Origin: Massilia sp. WG5
GTDB taxonomy: Bacteria > Pseudomonadota > Gammaproteobacteria > Burkholderiales > Burkholderiaceae_D
Length of the DNA: 64,000 bases
Direction: 5' to 3'
Assembly: GCF_001412595.2 (NCBI RefSeq)
Contig: NZ_CP012640.2
Span: 2,232,001-2,296,000 of the forward strand
Position 1 is the stretch's first letter. Every line of letters starts with the position of its first letter. The notes under the pieces were generated by a model. That model was not told the origin of the DNA. It ran no database searches and saw nothing but the letters and a program-made list of their open reading frames with translations. Made by a program: the position numbers and the translations under genes. Below are positions 1 through 9,038 of the stretch, in pieces.

Positions 1-809
<809 letters not shown>

Positions 810-2732
810 ATGACCATTTTTGACAACTACGCAGCCCGCTATGAGCGTACCCGGGAAGAGGAATATTCCCTGTCGGAGTACCTGCAACTGTGCAAGAAGG
901 ATCCTCTGACTTACGCCAGCGCTCCCGAGCGCATGCTGGCCGCCATCGGCGAACCCACCCTGGTCGATACCCGCCTCGACCCGCGCATGTCGCGTATCTT
1001 CGCCAACAAGGTCATCAAGATTTATCCCGCCTTCCGTGAGTTCTACGGCATGGAGGAAGTGATCGAGCAGGTCGTTTCCTACTTCCGCCATGCGGCCCAG
1101 GGCCTGGAAGAACGCAAACAGATCCTTTATCTGCTGGGCCCTGTGGGCGGCGGCAAGTCGTCGATCGCCGAAAAGCTCAAGCACCTGATGGAGCAGATTC
1201 CCTTCTACGCGATCAAGGGCTCGCCGGTGAACGAATCGCCGCTCGGCCTGTTCAGCGAAGAAGAAGACGGCGCCATCCTCGAAGAGGACTACGGCATCCC
1301 GCGCCGCTACCTGCGCAACGTGCCGAGCCCGTGGGCGGTCAAGCGCCTGCACGAGTTCGGCGGCGACATCAACAAGTTCCGCGTGGTGAAGCGCTATCCG
1401 TCGATCCTCAAGCAGATCGCGATCGCCAAGACCGAGCCGGGCGACGAGAACAACCAGGACATCTCCTCGCTGGTCGGCAAGGTCGACATCCGCAAGCTCG
1501 AGGACTATTCCCAGGACGATCCGGACGCCTACAGCTACTCCGGCGGCCTGTGCCTGGCCAACCAGGGCCTGATGGAATTCGTCGAGATGTTCAAGGCCCC
1601 GATCAAGGTCCTGCACCCGCTGCTGACCGCGACCCAGGAAGGCAACTACAAGGGCACCGAGGGCTTCGGCGCGATTCCCTTCGAAGGCATCATCCTGGCG
1701 CACTCGAACGAATCCGAGTGGAAGACCTTCCGCAACAACCGCAACAACGAGGCTTTCCTCGACCGTATCTACATCGTCAAGGTGCCCTACTGCCTGCGGG
1801 TGTCGGACGAGATCAAGATCTACGACAAGCTGCTGCGTAATTCCTCGCTGGATAAAGCGCCCTGCGCACCGGGCACGCTGCGCATGATGGCGCAGTTCGC
1901 GATCCTGTCGCGCCTGAAGGATCCGGAGAATTCCAGCATCTACTCGAAGATGCTGGTGTACGACGGCGAGAACCTGAAGGACACCGATCCGAAGGCCAAG
2001 TCGATGCACGAATACGTCGACTATGCCGGGGTGGACGAAGGCATGAACGGCCTGTCCACGCGCTTCGCGTTCAAGATCCTGTCGAAGGTCTTCAACTTCG
2101 ACAATACCGAGGTCGCCGCCAACCCGGTCCACCTGCTGTACGTGCTCGAGCAGCAGATCGAGCGCGAGCAGTTCGCGGGCGAGACCGAGCAGCGCTACAT
2201 GTCCTATATCAAGGAACACCTGGCGCAGCGCTACGTCGACTTCATCGGCAAGGAGATCCAGACCGCCTACCTGGAAAGCTATTCCGAGTATGGCCAGAAC
2301 ATCTTCGACCGTTACGTGACCTTTGCCGACTTCTGGATCCAGGACCAGGAATTCCGCGACCCGGACACCGGCGAAAGCTTCGACCGCGAATCGCTGAATG
2401 CCGAGCTGGAAAAGATCGAGAAGCCGGCCGGCATCTCGAATCCGAAGGATTTCCGGAACGAAATCGTCAACTTCGCCCTGCGTGCACGTGCGACGAACGG
2501 CGGCAAGAATCCGGCCTGGACGAGCTACGAGAAGTTCCGCACCGTGATCGAGAAGAAGATGTTCTCGAATACCGAGGAACTCTTGCCCGTCATCTCCTTC
2601 AATGCGAAGGCCAGCACGGAAGATGCGACCAAGCACGCCGACTTCGTGGCGCGCATGGTCGAGAAGGGTTACACGCCAAAACAAGTCAGGCTGTTGTGCG
2701 AATGGTACCTACGTGTGCGCAAGTCGTCATAA
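810..2732 (+). CDS. prkA: PrkA family serine protein kinase (YeaG)
   Basis: A 640-residue protein, nearly the length of E. coli YeaG (644). Residues 110-118 (GPVGGGKSS) form a Walker A loop within an AAA-like domain; the C-terminal third is the PrkA kinase-like domain. The family autophosphorylates and is linked to stationary-phase and nutrient-stress responses, and in Bacillus to sporulation. The start at ATG 810 (MTIFDNYAARYE) is chosen because AAAGGA lies seven bases upstream and the homologues begin in the same way; an in-frame upstream start would add 27 unlikely residues. It heads the prkA-yeaH-spoVR triad on the same strand, a conserved cluster across proteobacteria. A structured repeat sits between it and yeaH. 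Confidence 0.95.
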   Translation: MTIFDNYAARYERTREEEYSLSEYLQLCKKDPLTYASAPERMLAAIGEPTLVDTRLDPRMSRIFANKVIKIYPAFREFYGMEEVIEQVVSYFRHAAQGLEERKQILYLLGPVGGGKSSIAEKLKHLMEQIPFYAIKGSPVNESPLGLFSEEEDGAILEEDYGIPRRYLRNVPSPWAVKRLHEFGGDINKFRVVKRYPSILKQIAIAKTEPGDENNQDISSLVGKVDIRKLEDYSQDDPDAYSYSGGLCLANQGLMEFVEMFKAPIKVLHPLLTATQEGNYKGTEGFGAIPFEGIILAHSNESEWKTFRNNRNNEAFLDRIYIVKVPYCLRVSDEIKIYDKLLRNSSLDKAPCAPGTLRMMAQFAILSRLKDPENSSIYSKMLVYDGENLKDTDPKAKSMHEYVDYAGVDEGMNGLSTRFAFKILSKVFNFDNTEVAANPVHLLYVLEQQIEREQFAGETEQRYMSYIKEHLAQRYVDFIGKEIQTAYLESYSEYGQNIFDRYVTFADFWIQDQEFRDPDTGESFDRESLNAELEKIEKPAGISNPKDFRNEIVNFALRARATNGGKNPAWTSYEKFRTVIEKKMFSNTEELLPVISFNAKASTEDATKHADFVARMVEKGYTPKQVRLLCEWYLRVRKSS

Positions 2733-2764
2733 GGAAACCTGCACGCTTTGAGTCAGCTTCACAA

Positions 2765-2892
2765 GGGCGCGAGAAACCATAGCGAGCGGAAGTCCAGGTA
2801 GCAGAGAAGCAGCCGTACCGACGGTACGGCCGGTCCGCCATAGCGGAGCATCTCGGGCCGCCTGGGCGACGCGCAGCAGGTTTATCACGCCC
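2765..2892. repeat. Interspersed structured element, copy A
   Basis: A roughly 120-base non-coding element that recurs at 31544-31662. Shared blocks in the same order are AAACC(A/G)TAGCGAGCGG, GAGAAGC(A/G), a central hairpin, GAGCATC, and AGCAGGTTT. In this copy the hairpin is CCGTACC-GAC-GGTACGG (2813-2829), closed by GAGA...TCTC, and the ends AAACC and GGTTT can pair. The hairpin sequence differs from copy B but remains fully paired, which suggests selection on structure or on its use by a mobile-element enzyme. It lies between prkA and yeaH. Confidence 0.7.
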
Positions 2893-2963
2893 TCCACCAA
2901 AGCGCGTTAATATGGGGGCACGGTGGTATCCGGCCCGCCGCGATTTTGAGCAGGAGGCCTGTT

Positions 2964-4235
2964 TTGACTTACCTCATCGACCGACGCTTGCAGGGCAAGA
3001 ACAAGTCTGCGGTCAACCGCGAACGCTTCTTGCGCCGCTACAAGGCGCAGATCAAGGATGCGGTCGGCCGGGCGATCAAGGGTCGCTCGATCACCGACAT
3101 CGAAAACGGCGAAAAGGTCTCGATTCCCGTCAAGGACGTGAACGAGCCTCACTTCGGGCACGCCCACGGGGGTGTCTGGGAAGTCGTCAACCCCGGCAAT
3201 ACCGAATACCAGAAAGGCGACCAGATCAACCGTCCACGCGGCGGGGGTGGCGGCAGCGGCCGCGGCCGTGCCGGCAACAGCGAGCAGACCACCGAGGATG
3301 ACTTCATCTTCGAACTGAGCCGCGAAGAATTCATGAATTACTTCTTCGAGGATCTCGAGCTGCCGAACATGATCAAGACGCAGCTGACCCAGGTCGTCGA
3401 ATTCAAGAACCAGCGCGCCGGCTACAACATCTCCGGCACCCCGTCCAACATCCACGTGCTGCGCTCGCTGCGCGGCGCGCTCGGGCGACGCATCGCCGTC
3501 GGCGGGCCGAGCCGCAAGACCCTTGCCAAACTCGAAGAGGAGCTCGAGGAAATCCAGGCCTTGGGCGCGGAAGACGACGACCCGCGCGTCATCGAACTGA
3601 AGCACAAGATCCACGCACTGCACACGCGGCTGCTGGCGATTCCCTTCATCGATCCGATCGACCTTCGCTACAGCAACCGGATCAAGGTGCCCAAGCCATC
3701 GACCTCGGCCGTGATGTTCTGCATCATGGACGTGTCCGGCTCGATGGACGAAAGCCGCAAGGACACCGCCAAGCGCTTCTTCATCCTTCTCTACCTCTTC
3801 CTCAAGCGCGCCTACGAGAAGATCGACGTGGTCTTCATCCGCCACCACACCGCCGCGGCCGAGGTCGACGAAAACGATTTCTTCCACTCGCGCGAATCGG
3901 GCGGCACCGTGGTGTCCTCGGCGCTGCACCTGCTGAACAAGATCATCAGCGAGCGCTACAGCAGCGGCGACTGGAACAGCTATGTCGCCCAGGCCTCGGA
4001 CGGCGACAACTGGGACAACGACTCGGTCCTGTGCCGGCAGATCCTGAGCAACGCCATCATGCCGCGGGTCCAGTACTACACCTATGTCGAGATCACGGAT
4101 GGCCCGCCACAAAACCTGTGGGAGCAGTATTCCGAGGTCGCGTCCACGCATGCGAACTTCGCGATGCAGAAGATCGTGACCCCGGCCGATATCTATCCGG
4201 TGTTCCGCGAATTGTTCAAGAAGCAGCCCAAGTAG
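2964..4235 (+). CDS. YeaH/YhbH family protein (DUF444, VWA-like)
   Basis: A 423-residue protein matching the YeaH family (about 427 in E. coli) from MTYLIDRRLQGKNKSAVNRE to the end. The N-terminal third has a basic RNA-binding-like character and a Gly-rich linker near residues 92-104. A von Willebrand A-type metal site, DVSGS, lies at residues 256-260, as expected for DUF444. I choose the TTG start at 2964 because AGGAGG sits six bases upstream at 2952-2957 and homologues begin MT(W/Y)xIDRRL; another TTG at 2946 lies before this ribosome-binding site and is unlikely. It follows prkA and precedes spoVR by 13 bases, the standard triad. Its biochemical role is unknown; it probably acts with PrkA. 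Confidence 0.92.
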   Translation: MTYLIDRRLQGKNKSAVNRERFLRRYKAQIKDAVGRAIKGRSITDIENGEKVSIPVKDVNEPHFGHAHGGVWEVVNPGNTEYQKGDQINRPRGGGGGSGRGRAGNSEQTTEDDFIFELSREEFMNYFFEDLELPNMIKTQLTQVVEFKNQRAGYNISGTPSNIHVLRSLRGALGRRIAVGGPSRKTLAKLEEELEEIQALGAEDDDPRVIELKHKIHALHTRLLAIPFIDPIDLRYSNRIKVPKPSTSAVMFCIMDVSGSMDESRKDTAKRFFILLYLFLKRAYEKIDVVFIRHHTAAAEVDENDFFHSRESGGTVVSSALHLLNKIISERYSSGDWNSYVAQASDGDNWDNDSVLCRQILSNAIMPRVQYYTYVEITDGPPQNLWEQYSEVASTHANFAMQKIVTPADIYPVFRELFKKQPK

Positions 4236-4248
4236 ACGAGGCCCGCTC

Positions 4249-5775
4249 ATGCCAAGAGATCCGAAAAACCCGCGCGCGTTGCCCGACCAGTCGGAGTGGA
4301 CCTTCGACCTGATCGAGCAGGCGCACGAGGAAATCCGCCGGGTGGCCAGGAAGTTCGGCCTGGACACCTACCCCAACCAGCTCGAAATCATCACCGCCGA
4401 ACAGATGATGGATGCCTACACCTCGGTGGGCATGCCGGTGTCGTACAACCACTGGTCCTTCGGCAAGCATTTCCTGACCACGGAAAAGAGCTACCGCCGT
4501 GGCCAGATGGGCCTGGCCTACGAAATCGTGATCAACTCGAACCCCTGCATCGCCTACCTGATGGAGGAAAACAGCCTGACGATGCAGGCGCTGGTGATCG
4601 CCCACGCGGCCTATGGCCACAATTCCTTCTTCAAGGGGAATTACCTGTTCCGCACCTGGACCGATGCCGACGCCATCGTCGACTACATGGTCTTTGCCAA
4701 GAACTACATCGCCGAGTGCGAGCAGCGGCACGGCATCGACGCCGTCGAGGAACTGCTCGATTCCTGCCATGCGATCCAGAACTATGGCGTGGACCGCTAC
4801 AAGCGTCCGGCCAAGCTGTCGGTGGCGCAGGAACAGAATCGCCAGAAGGAGCGCGAGGAATACGCACAATCGCAGATCAACCAGATCTGGCGCACCCTGC
4901 CGCGGCGCGAAGAAACCCGGCAGGACGCGCCGCCGCCGCGCTTCCCGGTCGAGCCCGAGGAAAACCTGCTCTACTTTATCGAGAAGTACGCTCCGCTGCT
5001 GGAACCCTGGCAGCGCGAGCTGGTGCGGATTACGCGCAAGATCTCGCAATACTTCTACCCGCAGCGCCAGACCCAGGTGATGAACGAGGGCTGGGCCACC
5101 TTCTGGCACTACACGATTCTGCAGGAACTATATAAAGAGGGGATCGTCGGCGACGGCTTCATGCTCGAGTTCCTGCAGAGCCATACCAACGTGGTCTACC
5201 AGCCGCCCGCGACCAGCCCTTATTACAATGGCATCAATCCCTATGCGCTCGGCTTCGCGATGATGACGGACATCAAGCGCATCTGCGAAGACCCGACCGA
5301 CGAGGACCGCGCCTGGTTTCCGGACATAGCCGGCAGCGACTGGATCAAGACGCTCGATTTCGCGATGCGCAATTTCAAGGACGAGAGCTTCATCGCCCAG
5401 TACCTGTCGCCCAAGCTGATCCGCGACTTCCACTTCTTCGCCGTGCTCGACGACGACCGCAGCGACAAATTGACGATTTCGGCGATTCACGACGAAGCCG
5501 GCTACCGCTACGTGCGCCAGCAGCTGGCCGAGCAGTACAACCTGGGCAACCGCGAGCCGAACATCCAGGTCTGGCAAGTCAATACACGGGATGACCGCGC
5601 CCTGACCCTGCGCCATACGCAGTTCCAGCGCCGTCCGCTGAACCAGCAGGCGCATGAAGTGCTCAAACACGTGGCCCGGCTGTGGGGCTTCGACGTCCGG
5701 CTGGAAACCGTGGACCCCTCCGGCCGCGTGGTCAGCAGCCTCGAGTGCCGCCGCGAAAAGCGCGCACGCTACTAA
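4249..5775 (+). CDS. SpoVR family protein (YcgB)
   Basis: A 508-residue protein, the usual length for SpoVR/YcgB (510 in E. coli). Conserved signatures include SYNHWSFGKHF, the segment AYEIVINSNPCIAYLMEEN and HAAYGHNSFFKGNYLF in the N-terminal half, and MNEGWATFWHYTI near residues 278-290. In Bacillus SpoVR contributes to spore cortex formation; in non-sporulating bacteria the function is unresolved but the gene is genetically linked to prkA and yeaH. It starts 13 bases after yeaH and ends the operon, followed by an intrinsic terminator. Confidence 0.95.
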   Translation: MPRDPKNPRALPDQSEWTFDLIEQAHEEIRRVARKFGLDTYPNQLEIITAEQMMDAYTSVGMPVSYNHWSFGKHFLTTEKSYRRGQMGLAYEIVINSNPCIAYLMEENSLTMQALVIAHAAYGHNSFFKGNYLFRTWTDADAIVDYMVFAKNYIAECEQRHGIDAVEELLDSCHAIQNYGVDRYKRPAKLSVAQEQNRQKEREEYAQSQINQIWRTLPRREETRQDAPPPRFPVEPEENLLYFIEKYAPLLEPWQRELVRITRKISQYFYPQRQTQVMNEGWATFWHYTILQELYKEGIVGDGFMLEFLQSHTNVVYQPPATSPYYNGINPYALGFAMMTDIKRICEDPTDEDRAWFPDIAGSDWIKTLDFAMRNFKDESFIAQYLSPKLIRDFHFFAVLDDDRSDKLTISAIHDEAGYRYVRQQLAEQYNLGNREPNIQVWQVNTRDDRALTLRHTQFQRRPLNQQAHEVLKHVARLWGFDVRLETVDPSGRVVSSLECRREKRARY

Positions 5776-5800
5776 TATATAGAAGCGCTGCCCGGCGCCT

Positions 5801-5829
5801 GCAGGCCTGCCTCATTGGGGCAGGCCTTT
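5801..5829 (+). terminator. Intrinsic terminator of prkA-yeaH-spoVR
   Basis: AGGCCTGCC (5801-5809) pairs perfectly with GGCAGGCCT (5817-5825) across a seven-base loop and runs into five T residues, 25 bases after the spoVR stop. Confidence 0.9.
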
Positions 5830-6334
5830 TTCTTGTGTCAACGCAAAATTCTTTCCACGTGGCTGCTGAGCCATATCAAAGAGGGGTCTGCACATAAGTG
5901 CGTCTTATGGCTTTGCCCCTTACCACAAGGGCGAAGCCGTTTCAACAGTACGCCCCCCATTACTGAATCTGGCTATAGTTTGCAGAAACGCCATGAATGG
6001 AACATATGATATTTGCCAACTGGCAAAATCGGCATGAAATATTTGGCGAAAAGGGATGGACCGCCTCATTTTCCACACATTAAGAAAGGGTTCGTGCCAA
6101 TGTTATCCAACTACTAACAATATTCCTCATCATGCACCACATACAAGTCCCTTCCTGATGAGCTTGTTTGCTTGTTTTTACAGGCACTTAGGCCCTCTTT
6201 GGAGGTATAAAAATGTATGTGCAAAAAAGAATTCGTAGGTATAATTCGCCGATGTCCCGGATGCGGCTCTGAGTTTTTCGTCGTGTCTTGCGGGTTTGGT
6301 AGCAACAAAAAAGGTTGGTATTGGAGAAAGCAGG
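5830..6334. other. AT-rich intergenic region before tonB
   Basis: About 500 bases with noticeably lower GC than the flanks and no coding-like frame. It contains a perfect inverted repeat TTTGCCA-AC-TGGCAAA at 6012-6027 and a TATAAT hexamer at 6240-6245, 90 bases before tonB, with no good -35 partner. I looked for a Fur box because tonB systems are often iron-regulated, but saw no convincing match to the 19-base consensus. Confidence 0.5.
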
Positions 6335-6997
6335 ATGAATTTTTCGCATGAGAAGAACCCCGGGAAAAATATCACTGGTATCGCCATTGTCGTCGTCTTG
6401 CACCTGATCGTTGCTTACGGGATCGTTACTGGTCTCGGCAAGCGAATGGTCACCAAGATGGCCGAGGCAGTGGAAACCAAGATTGTCGAGGACGTGAAAC
6501 CGCCGCCACCGCCGGAAACGCCGCCCCCGCCTCCGCCGCCGGAAATGAAGGCCCCGCCGCCTCCATTCATCCCGCCGGTCGAAGTGCAGGTGCAGACTCC
6601 GCCGCCGCAGCAGAATGTGATCGCTAACACGACGCAAGCGAAGCCTGCGACGACGGAAATCAACCGTGCACCGCCGGCTCCGCCAGCGCCGCCGGCGCCG
6701 GCAGCCCCGAAGGGCCCGGCAAGAACTGCAGCGGTTGTAGATTTCAATACGTGCTCGAAACCGGAATATCCGAAATCGTCGCTGCGTAATGAAGAAACGG
6801 GTGTTTCGACCATCCTGTTCAAGATTGCGGCGGATGGTTCGGTGCAGGGAGCTTCGATTCAAAAATCGAGTGGCTTCCGTGACCTGGACAAGGCCGCAAT
6901 GGCAGCCTTGAGCAAATGCCGATTCAAAGCGGCAACTGAGAATGGCCAACCGGTAGAATCCTCGCAGCCTGTGCAGTATGTCTGGACGCTGGACTAA
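6335..6997 (+). CDS. tonB: TonB family energy-transducing protein
   Basis: A 220-residue inner-membrane protein. Residues about 14-35 form the single N-terminal membrane anchor; residues about 57-130 are an extended Pro-rich spacer with runs of PPPPP; the last 80 residues are a TonB C-terminal domain (CSKPEYPKSSLRNEETG...DGSVQGASIQKSSGFRDLDKAA). It would span the periplasm to energise outer-membrane TonB-dependent receptors using the proton-motive force gathered by ExbB and ExbD, encoded just downstream. ATG 6335 is preceded by GGAG at 6323-6326; an upstream in-frame TTG at 6296 would add 13 residues and lacks a ribosome-binding site. Confidence 0.93.
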   Translation: MNFSHEKNPGKNITGIAIVVVLHLIVAYGIVTGLGKRMVTKMAEAVETKIVEDVKPPPPPETPPPPPPPEMKAPPPPFIPPVEVQVQTPPPQQNVIANTTQAKPATTEINRAPPAPPAPPAPAAPKGPARTAAVVDFNTCSKPEYPKSSLRNEETGVSTILFKIAADGSVQGASIQKSSGFRDLDKAAMAALSKCRFKAATENGQPVESSQPVQYVWTLD

Positions 6998-7081
6998 CCC
7001 GAGGCAGTAACATCGTCTCAAACTGTGATTTTCGTTGTCATCTGTTCAGCGAACTGTTCATTTTAAATTTTTGGAGGAAGC

Positions 7082-8005
7082 ATGTTTAAGAATACCCGTT
7101 TGTCCGCTCTGCTGGCGGCTGTCCTGTTCTCGGTTACGGCAGCTTCGGCGCTGGTGTCCGCACCGGCCTTCGCCGACGCTCCGGCATCGGCAGCGGCAAG
7201 CGCTCCGGCGGCTGACGCAGCTGCACCGGCAGCAGCACCGGCAGCCGACGCCGCAGCTCCGGCAGCAGCAGCTCCGGCCGCAGCCGGCGCGAAACAAGAA
7301 GAAGTCGAGAACCCGTACGGCTTCAGCGCGGTGTGGGCTGGCGGCTTCGTGTCGCGCGGCACCCTGATCATCCTGGCCCTGATGTCGATGGGTTCGTGGT
7401 ACATCATCATCACCAAGCTGCTGGACCAGATGAAGATCTTCAAGCAGTCGAAGGAAACCAACCAGAAATTCTGGAAAGCCCCGTCGATCGCTGCCGGCTC
7501 GGCACAACTGACCAATGGCTCGCCGTTCCGCTTCATCGCTGAAACCGGCACCAAGGCAACCCAGCACCACGACGGCGCCCTGCTCGAGCAGATCGACCTG
7601 TCGACCTGGACCACCATGCAGATCCAGCGCGCCGTGGACAAAGTCCAGTCGCGTCTGCAAGATGGCCTGTCGTTCCTGGCAACCGTCGGCTCGACCGCAC
7701 CGTTCATCGGTCTGTTCGGTACCGTCTGGGGTATTTACAACGCACTGATCGGTATCGGTATGTCCGGTAACGCGTCGATCGACAAGGTCGCAGGTCCGGT
7801 GGGTGAAGCACTGATCATGACCGCCTTCGGTCTGTTCGTCGCAGTCCCGGCCGTTCTGGGTTACAACTGGCTGGTTCGCCGTAACAAAACCGCGATGGAA
7901 GACGTCCGTTCCTTCAGCGCCGACGTGCACTCGGTCCTGATCTCGGGCGCCATGCACACCTCGGAAGCTGCACGTGCCGCCGCTGGTGCTAAAAAGGTGG
8001 GTTAA
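7082..8005 (+). CDS. exbB: ExbB, MotA/TolQ/ExbB proton channel family
   Basis: A 307-residue protein longer than E. coli ExbB (244) because of its N-terminus: a signal-peptide-like segment (residues 1-31, ending AFA) followed by an Ala/Pro-rich stretch to about residue 78. The core has three membrane segments, with SRGTLIILALMSMGSWYIII first, and the conserved GSTAPFIGLFGTVWGIYNAL and PVGEALIMTAFGLFVAVPAV blocks that carry the proton path. ExbB pentamers with ExbD power TonB. GGAGG at 7073-7077 fixes the start. The extended N-terminal form with a periplasmic Ala/Pro arm is known in beta-proteobacteria and xanthomonads, so it is not by itself novel. Confidence 0.95.
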   Translation: MFKNTRLSALLAAVLFSVTAASALVSAPAFADAPASAAASAPAADAAAPAAAPAADAAAPAAAAPAAAGAKQEEVENPYGFSAVWAGGFVSRGTLIILALMSMGSWYIIITKLLDQMKIFKQSKETNQKFWKAPSIAAGSAQLTNGSPFRFIAETGTKATQHHDGALLEQIDLSTWTTMQIQRAVDKVQSRLQDGLSFLATVGSTAPFIGLFGTVWGIYNALIGIGMSGNASIDKVAGPVGEALIMTAFGLFVAVPAVLGYNWLVRRNKTAMEDVRSFSADVHSVLISGAMHTSEAARAAAGAKKVG

Positions 8006-8008
8006 ACC

Positions 8009-8437
8009 ATGTCGATGAGTGTCGGCTCCGATAGCGGAGATGAAGATACCGTGATGTCGGAGATCAACACGACGCCCCTCGTGGACATCATGTTGGTTCT
8101 CCTGATCATCTTTCTGATCACCAGCCCGGTGGTTCTCAAACTGCAGAAGATCAACCTGCCGCTCGAGATCAACCAGGTTGCCAAGACCACGCCGGAAGAC
8201 GTGAACATCGTCATCAACAAGGATGGCGAGATGTACTGGAACCAGAAGCGCCTGGCCAACACCGATGAACTGTTCGATTTCCTGAGCAAGGAATCGGTGA
8301 AAGTGCCACAGCCGGAAGTGAAGATCCGCGGGGACCAGCAAACTCGCTACGAATTCATCGGCAAGGTGCTCTTCACGGCCCAGCGTGCCGGGGTTCAGAA
8401 GGTCGGTTTCATCACCGAAATTCCTGACAAGGGCTAA
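8009..8437 (+). CDS. exbD: ExbD biopolymer transport protein, first copy
   Basis: A 142-residue ExbD/TolR-family protein: short cytoplasmic tail, one membrane helix with the essential aspartate (TTPLVDIMLVLLIIFLIT, about residues 22-39) and a periplasmic domain. It begins three bases after exbB. The N-terminus MSMSVGSDSG is almost the same as that of the next gene, so the two exbD genes are paralogues that kept their leading codons. It forms the proton channel with ExbB. Confidence 0.95.
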   Translation: MSMSVGSDSGDEDTVMSEINTTPLVDIMLVLLIIFLITSPVVLKLQKINLPLEINQVAKTTPEDVNIVINKDGEMYWNQKRLANTDELFDFLSKESVKVPQPEVKIRGDQQTRYEFIGKVLFTAQRAGVQKVGFITEIPDKG

Positions 8438-8460
8438 ACCTGATAAAGGCTCAAGCCTTC

Positions 8461-8510
8461 CGCTCGATGCCGGCAATGCTGGCGATACCGCCGAAAGGCG
8501 GTATCGAGCG
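8461..8510 (+). other. Possible structured RNA between the two exbD genes
   Basis: CGCTCGAT (8461-8468) pairs perfectly with ATCGAGCG (8503-8510). Between them lie two further hairpins: GCCGGC-AAT-GCTGGC (8469-8483, one G-U pair) and ACCGCC-GAAA-GGCGGT (8487-8502) with a GNRA tetraloop. Together they can fold as a three-way junction, or alternatively as one 10-bp hairpin CGATACCGCC/GGCGGTATCG (8483-8506). There is no T-run, so it is not an ordinary terminator. It ends 26 bases before the second exbD start. Confidence 0.5.
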
Positions 8511-8536
8511 GTCCCCAAGATTTGAAAGGAAACACC

Positions 8537-8968
8537 ATGTCTATGAGCGTTGGTTCCTCCGGAGCTAAAGGAGCAGATCCGGAACCGATGATGGAAATGA
8601 ACATGACGCCGCTGATCGACGTCATGCTGGTGCTGATCATCATGATGATCATTACCATTCCGAAGCAAAATCACTCGGTTAACTTGAATATGCCGGTGGG
8701 CAATCCGCCGCCGCCGACCAAGGAACCCGTAGTGATCACGATCGACGTGGACTTTGACGGTACTATCCTCTGGGATAACGTCCCGGTCCCCGATCGCGCC
8801 ACTCTGGAAGCGAAGCTGGCTAACGTTGCCGCGATGGCTGATCAGCCTGAAGTGCACCTGCGTCCGAACAAGCTGGTCGAATACAAGGTTGTCGCTGGCG
8901 TGATGGCTTCGGCTCAGCGTCTGGGCGTCACCAAGATCGGTATGGTCGGTAACGAACAGTTCCAGTAA
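8537..8968 (+). CDS. exbD: ExbD biopolymer transport protein, second copy
   Basis: A 143-residue ExbD/TolR-family protein with the helix and essential aspartate in NMTPLIDVMLVLIIMMIIT. It differs from the first copy in the periplasmic domain (Pro-rich VGNPPPPTKEP after the helix). The ATG at 8537 has AAAGGA six bases upstream; a TTG at 8522 is in frame but falls before that site. Dual exbD operons occur in xanthomonads, where the second ExbD is needed for only some uptake functions; the same split is possible here. Confidence 0.93.
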   Translation: MSMSVGSSGAKGADPEPMMEMNMTPLIDVMLVLIIMMIITIPKQNHSVNLNMPVGNPPPPTKEPVVITIDVDFDGTILWDNVPVPDRATLEAKLANVAAMADQPEVHLRPNKLVEYKVVAGVMASAQRLGVTKIGMVGNEQFQ

Positions 8969-8987
8969 TTAGCTTTGGCTATAATGA

Positions 8988-9019
8988 ACACGGCAGGGAT
9001 TCCCTGCCGTGTCTATTTT
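8988..9019 (+). terminator. Intrinsic terminator after exbD
   Basis: CACGGCAGGG and CCCTGCCGTG form a perfect hairpin with an ATT loop (8989-9011, extendable by one pair), followed by CTATTTT. A TATAAT at 8980-8985 immediately precedes the hairpin but has no matching -35 element. Confidence 0.8.
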
Positions 9020-9038
9020 GAATGAAAGAATCCCGATA

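Noticed and set aside
6056..6238. A 60-codon frame in the spoVR-tonB gap
   Set aside because: Low GC, no start signal, and overlapped by likely promoter sequence.
5830..6334. Fur box before tonB
   Set aside because: I saw no sequence with the paired GATAAT/ATTATC pattern; the AT-richness alone is not evidence.
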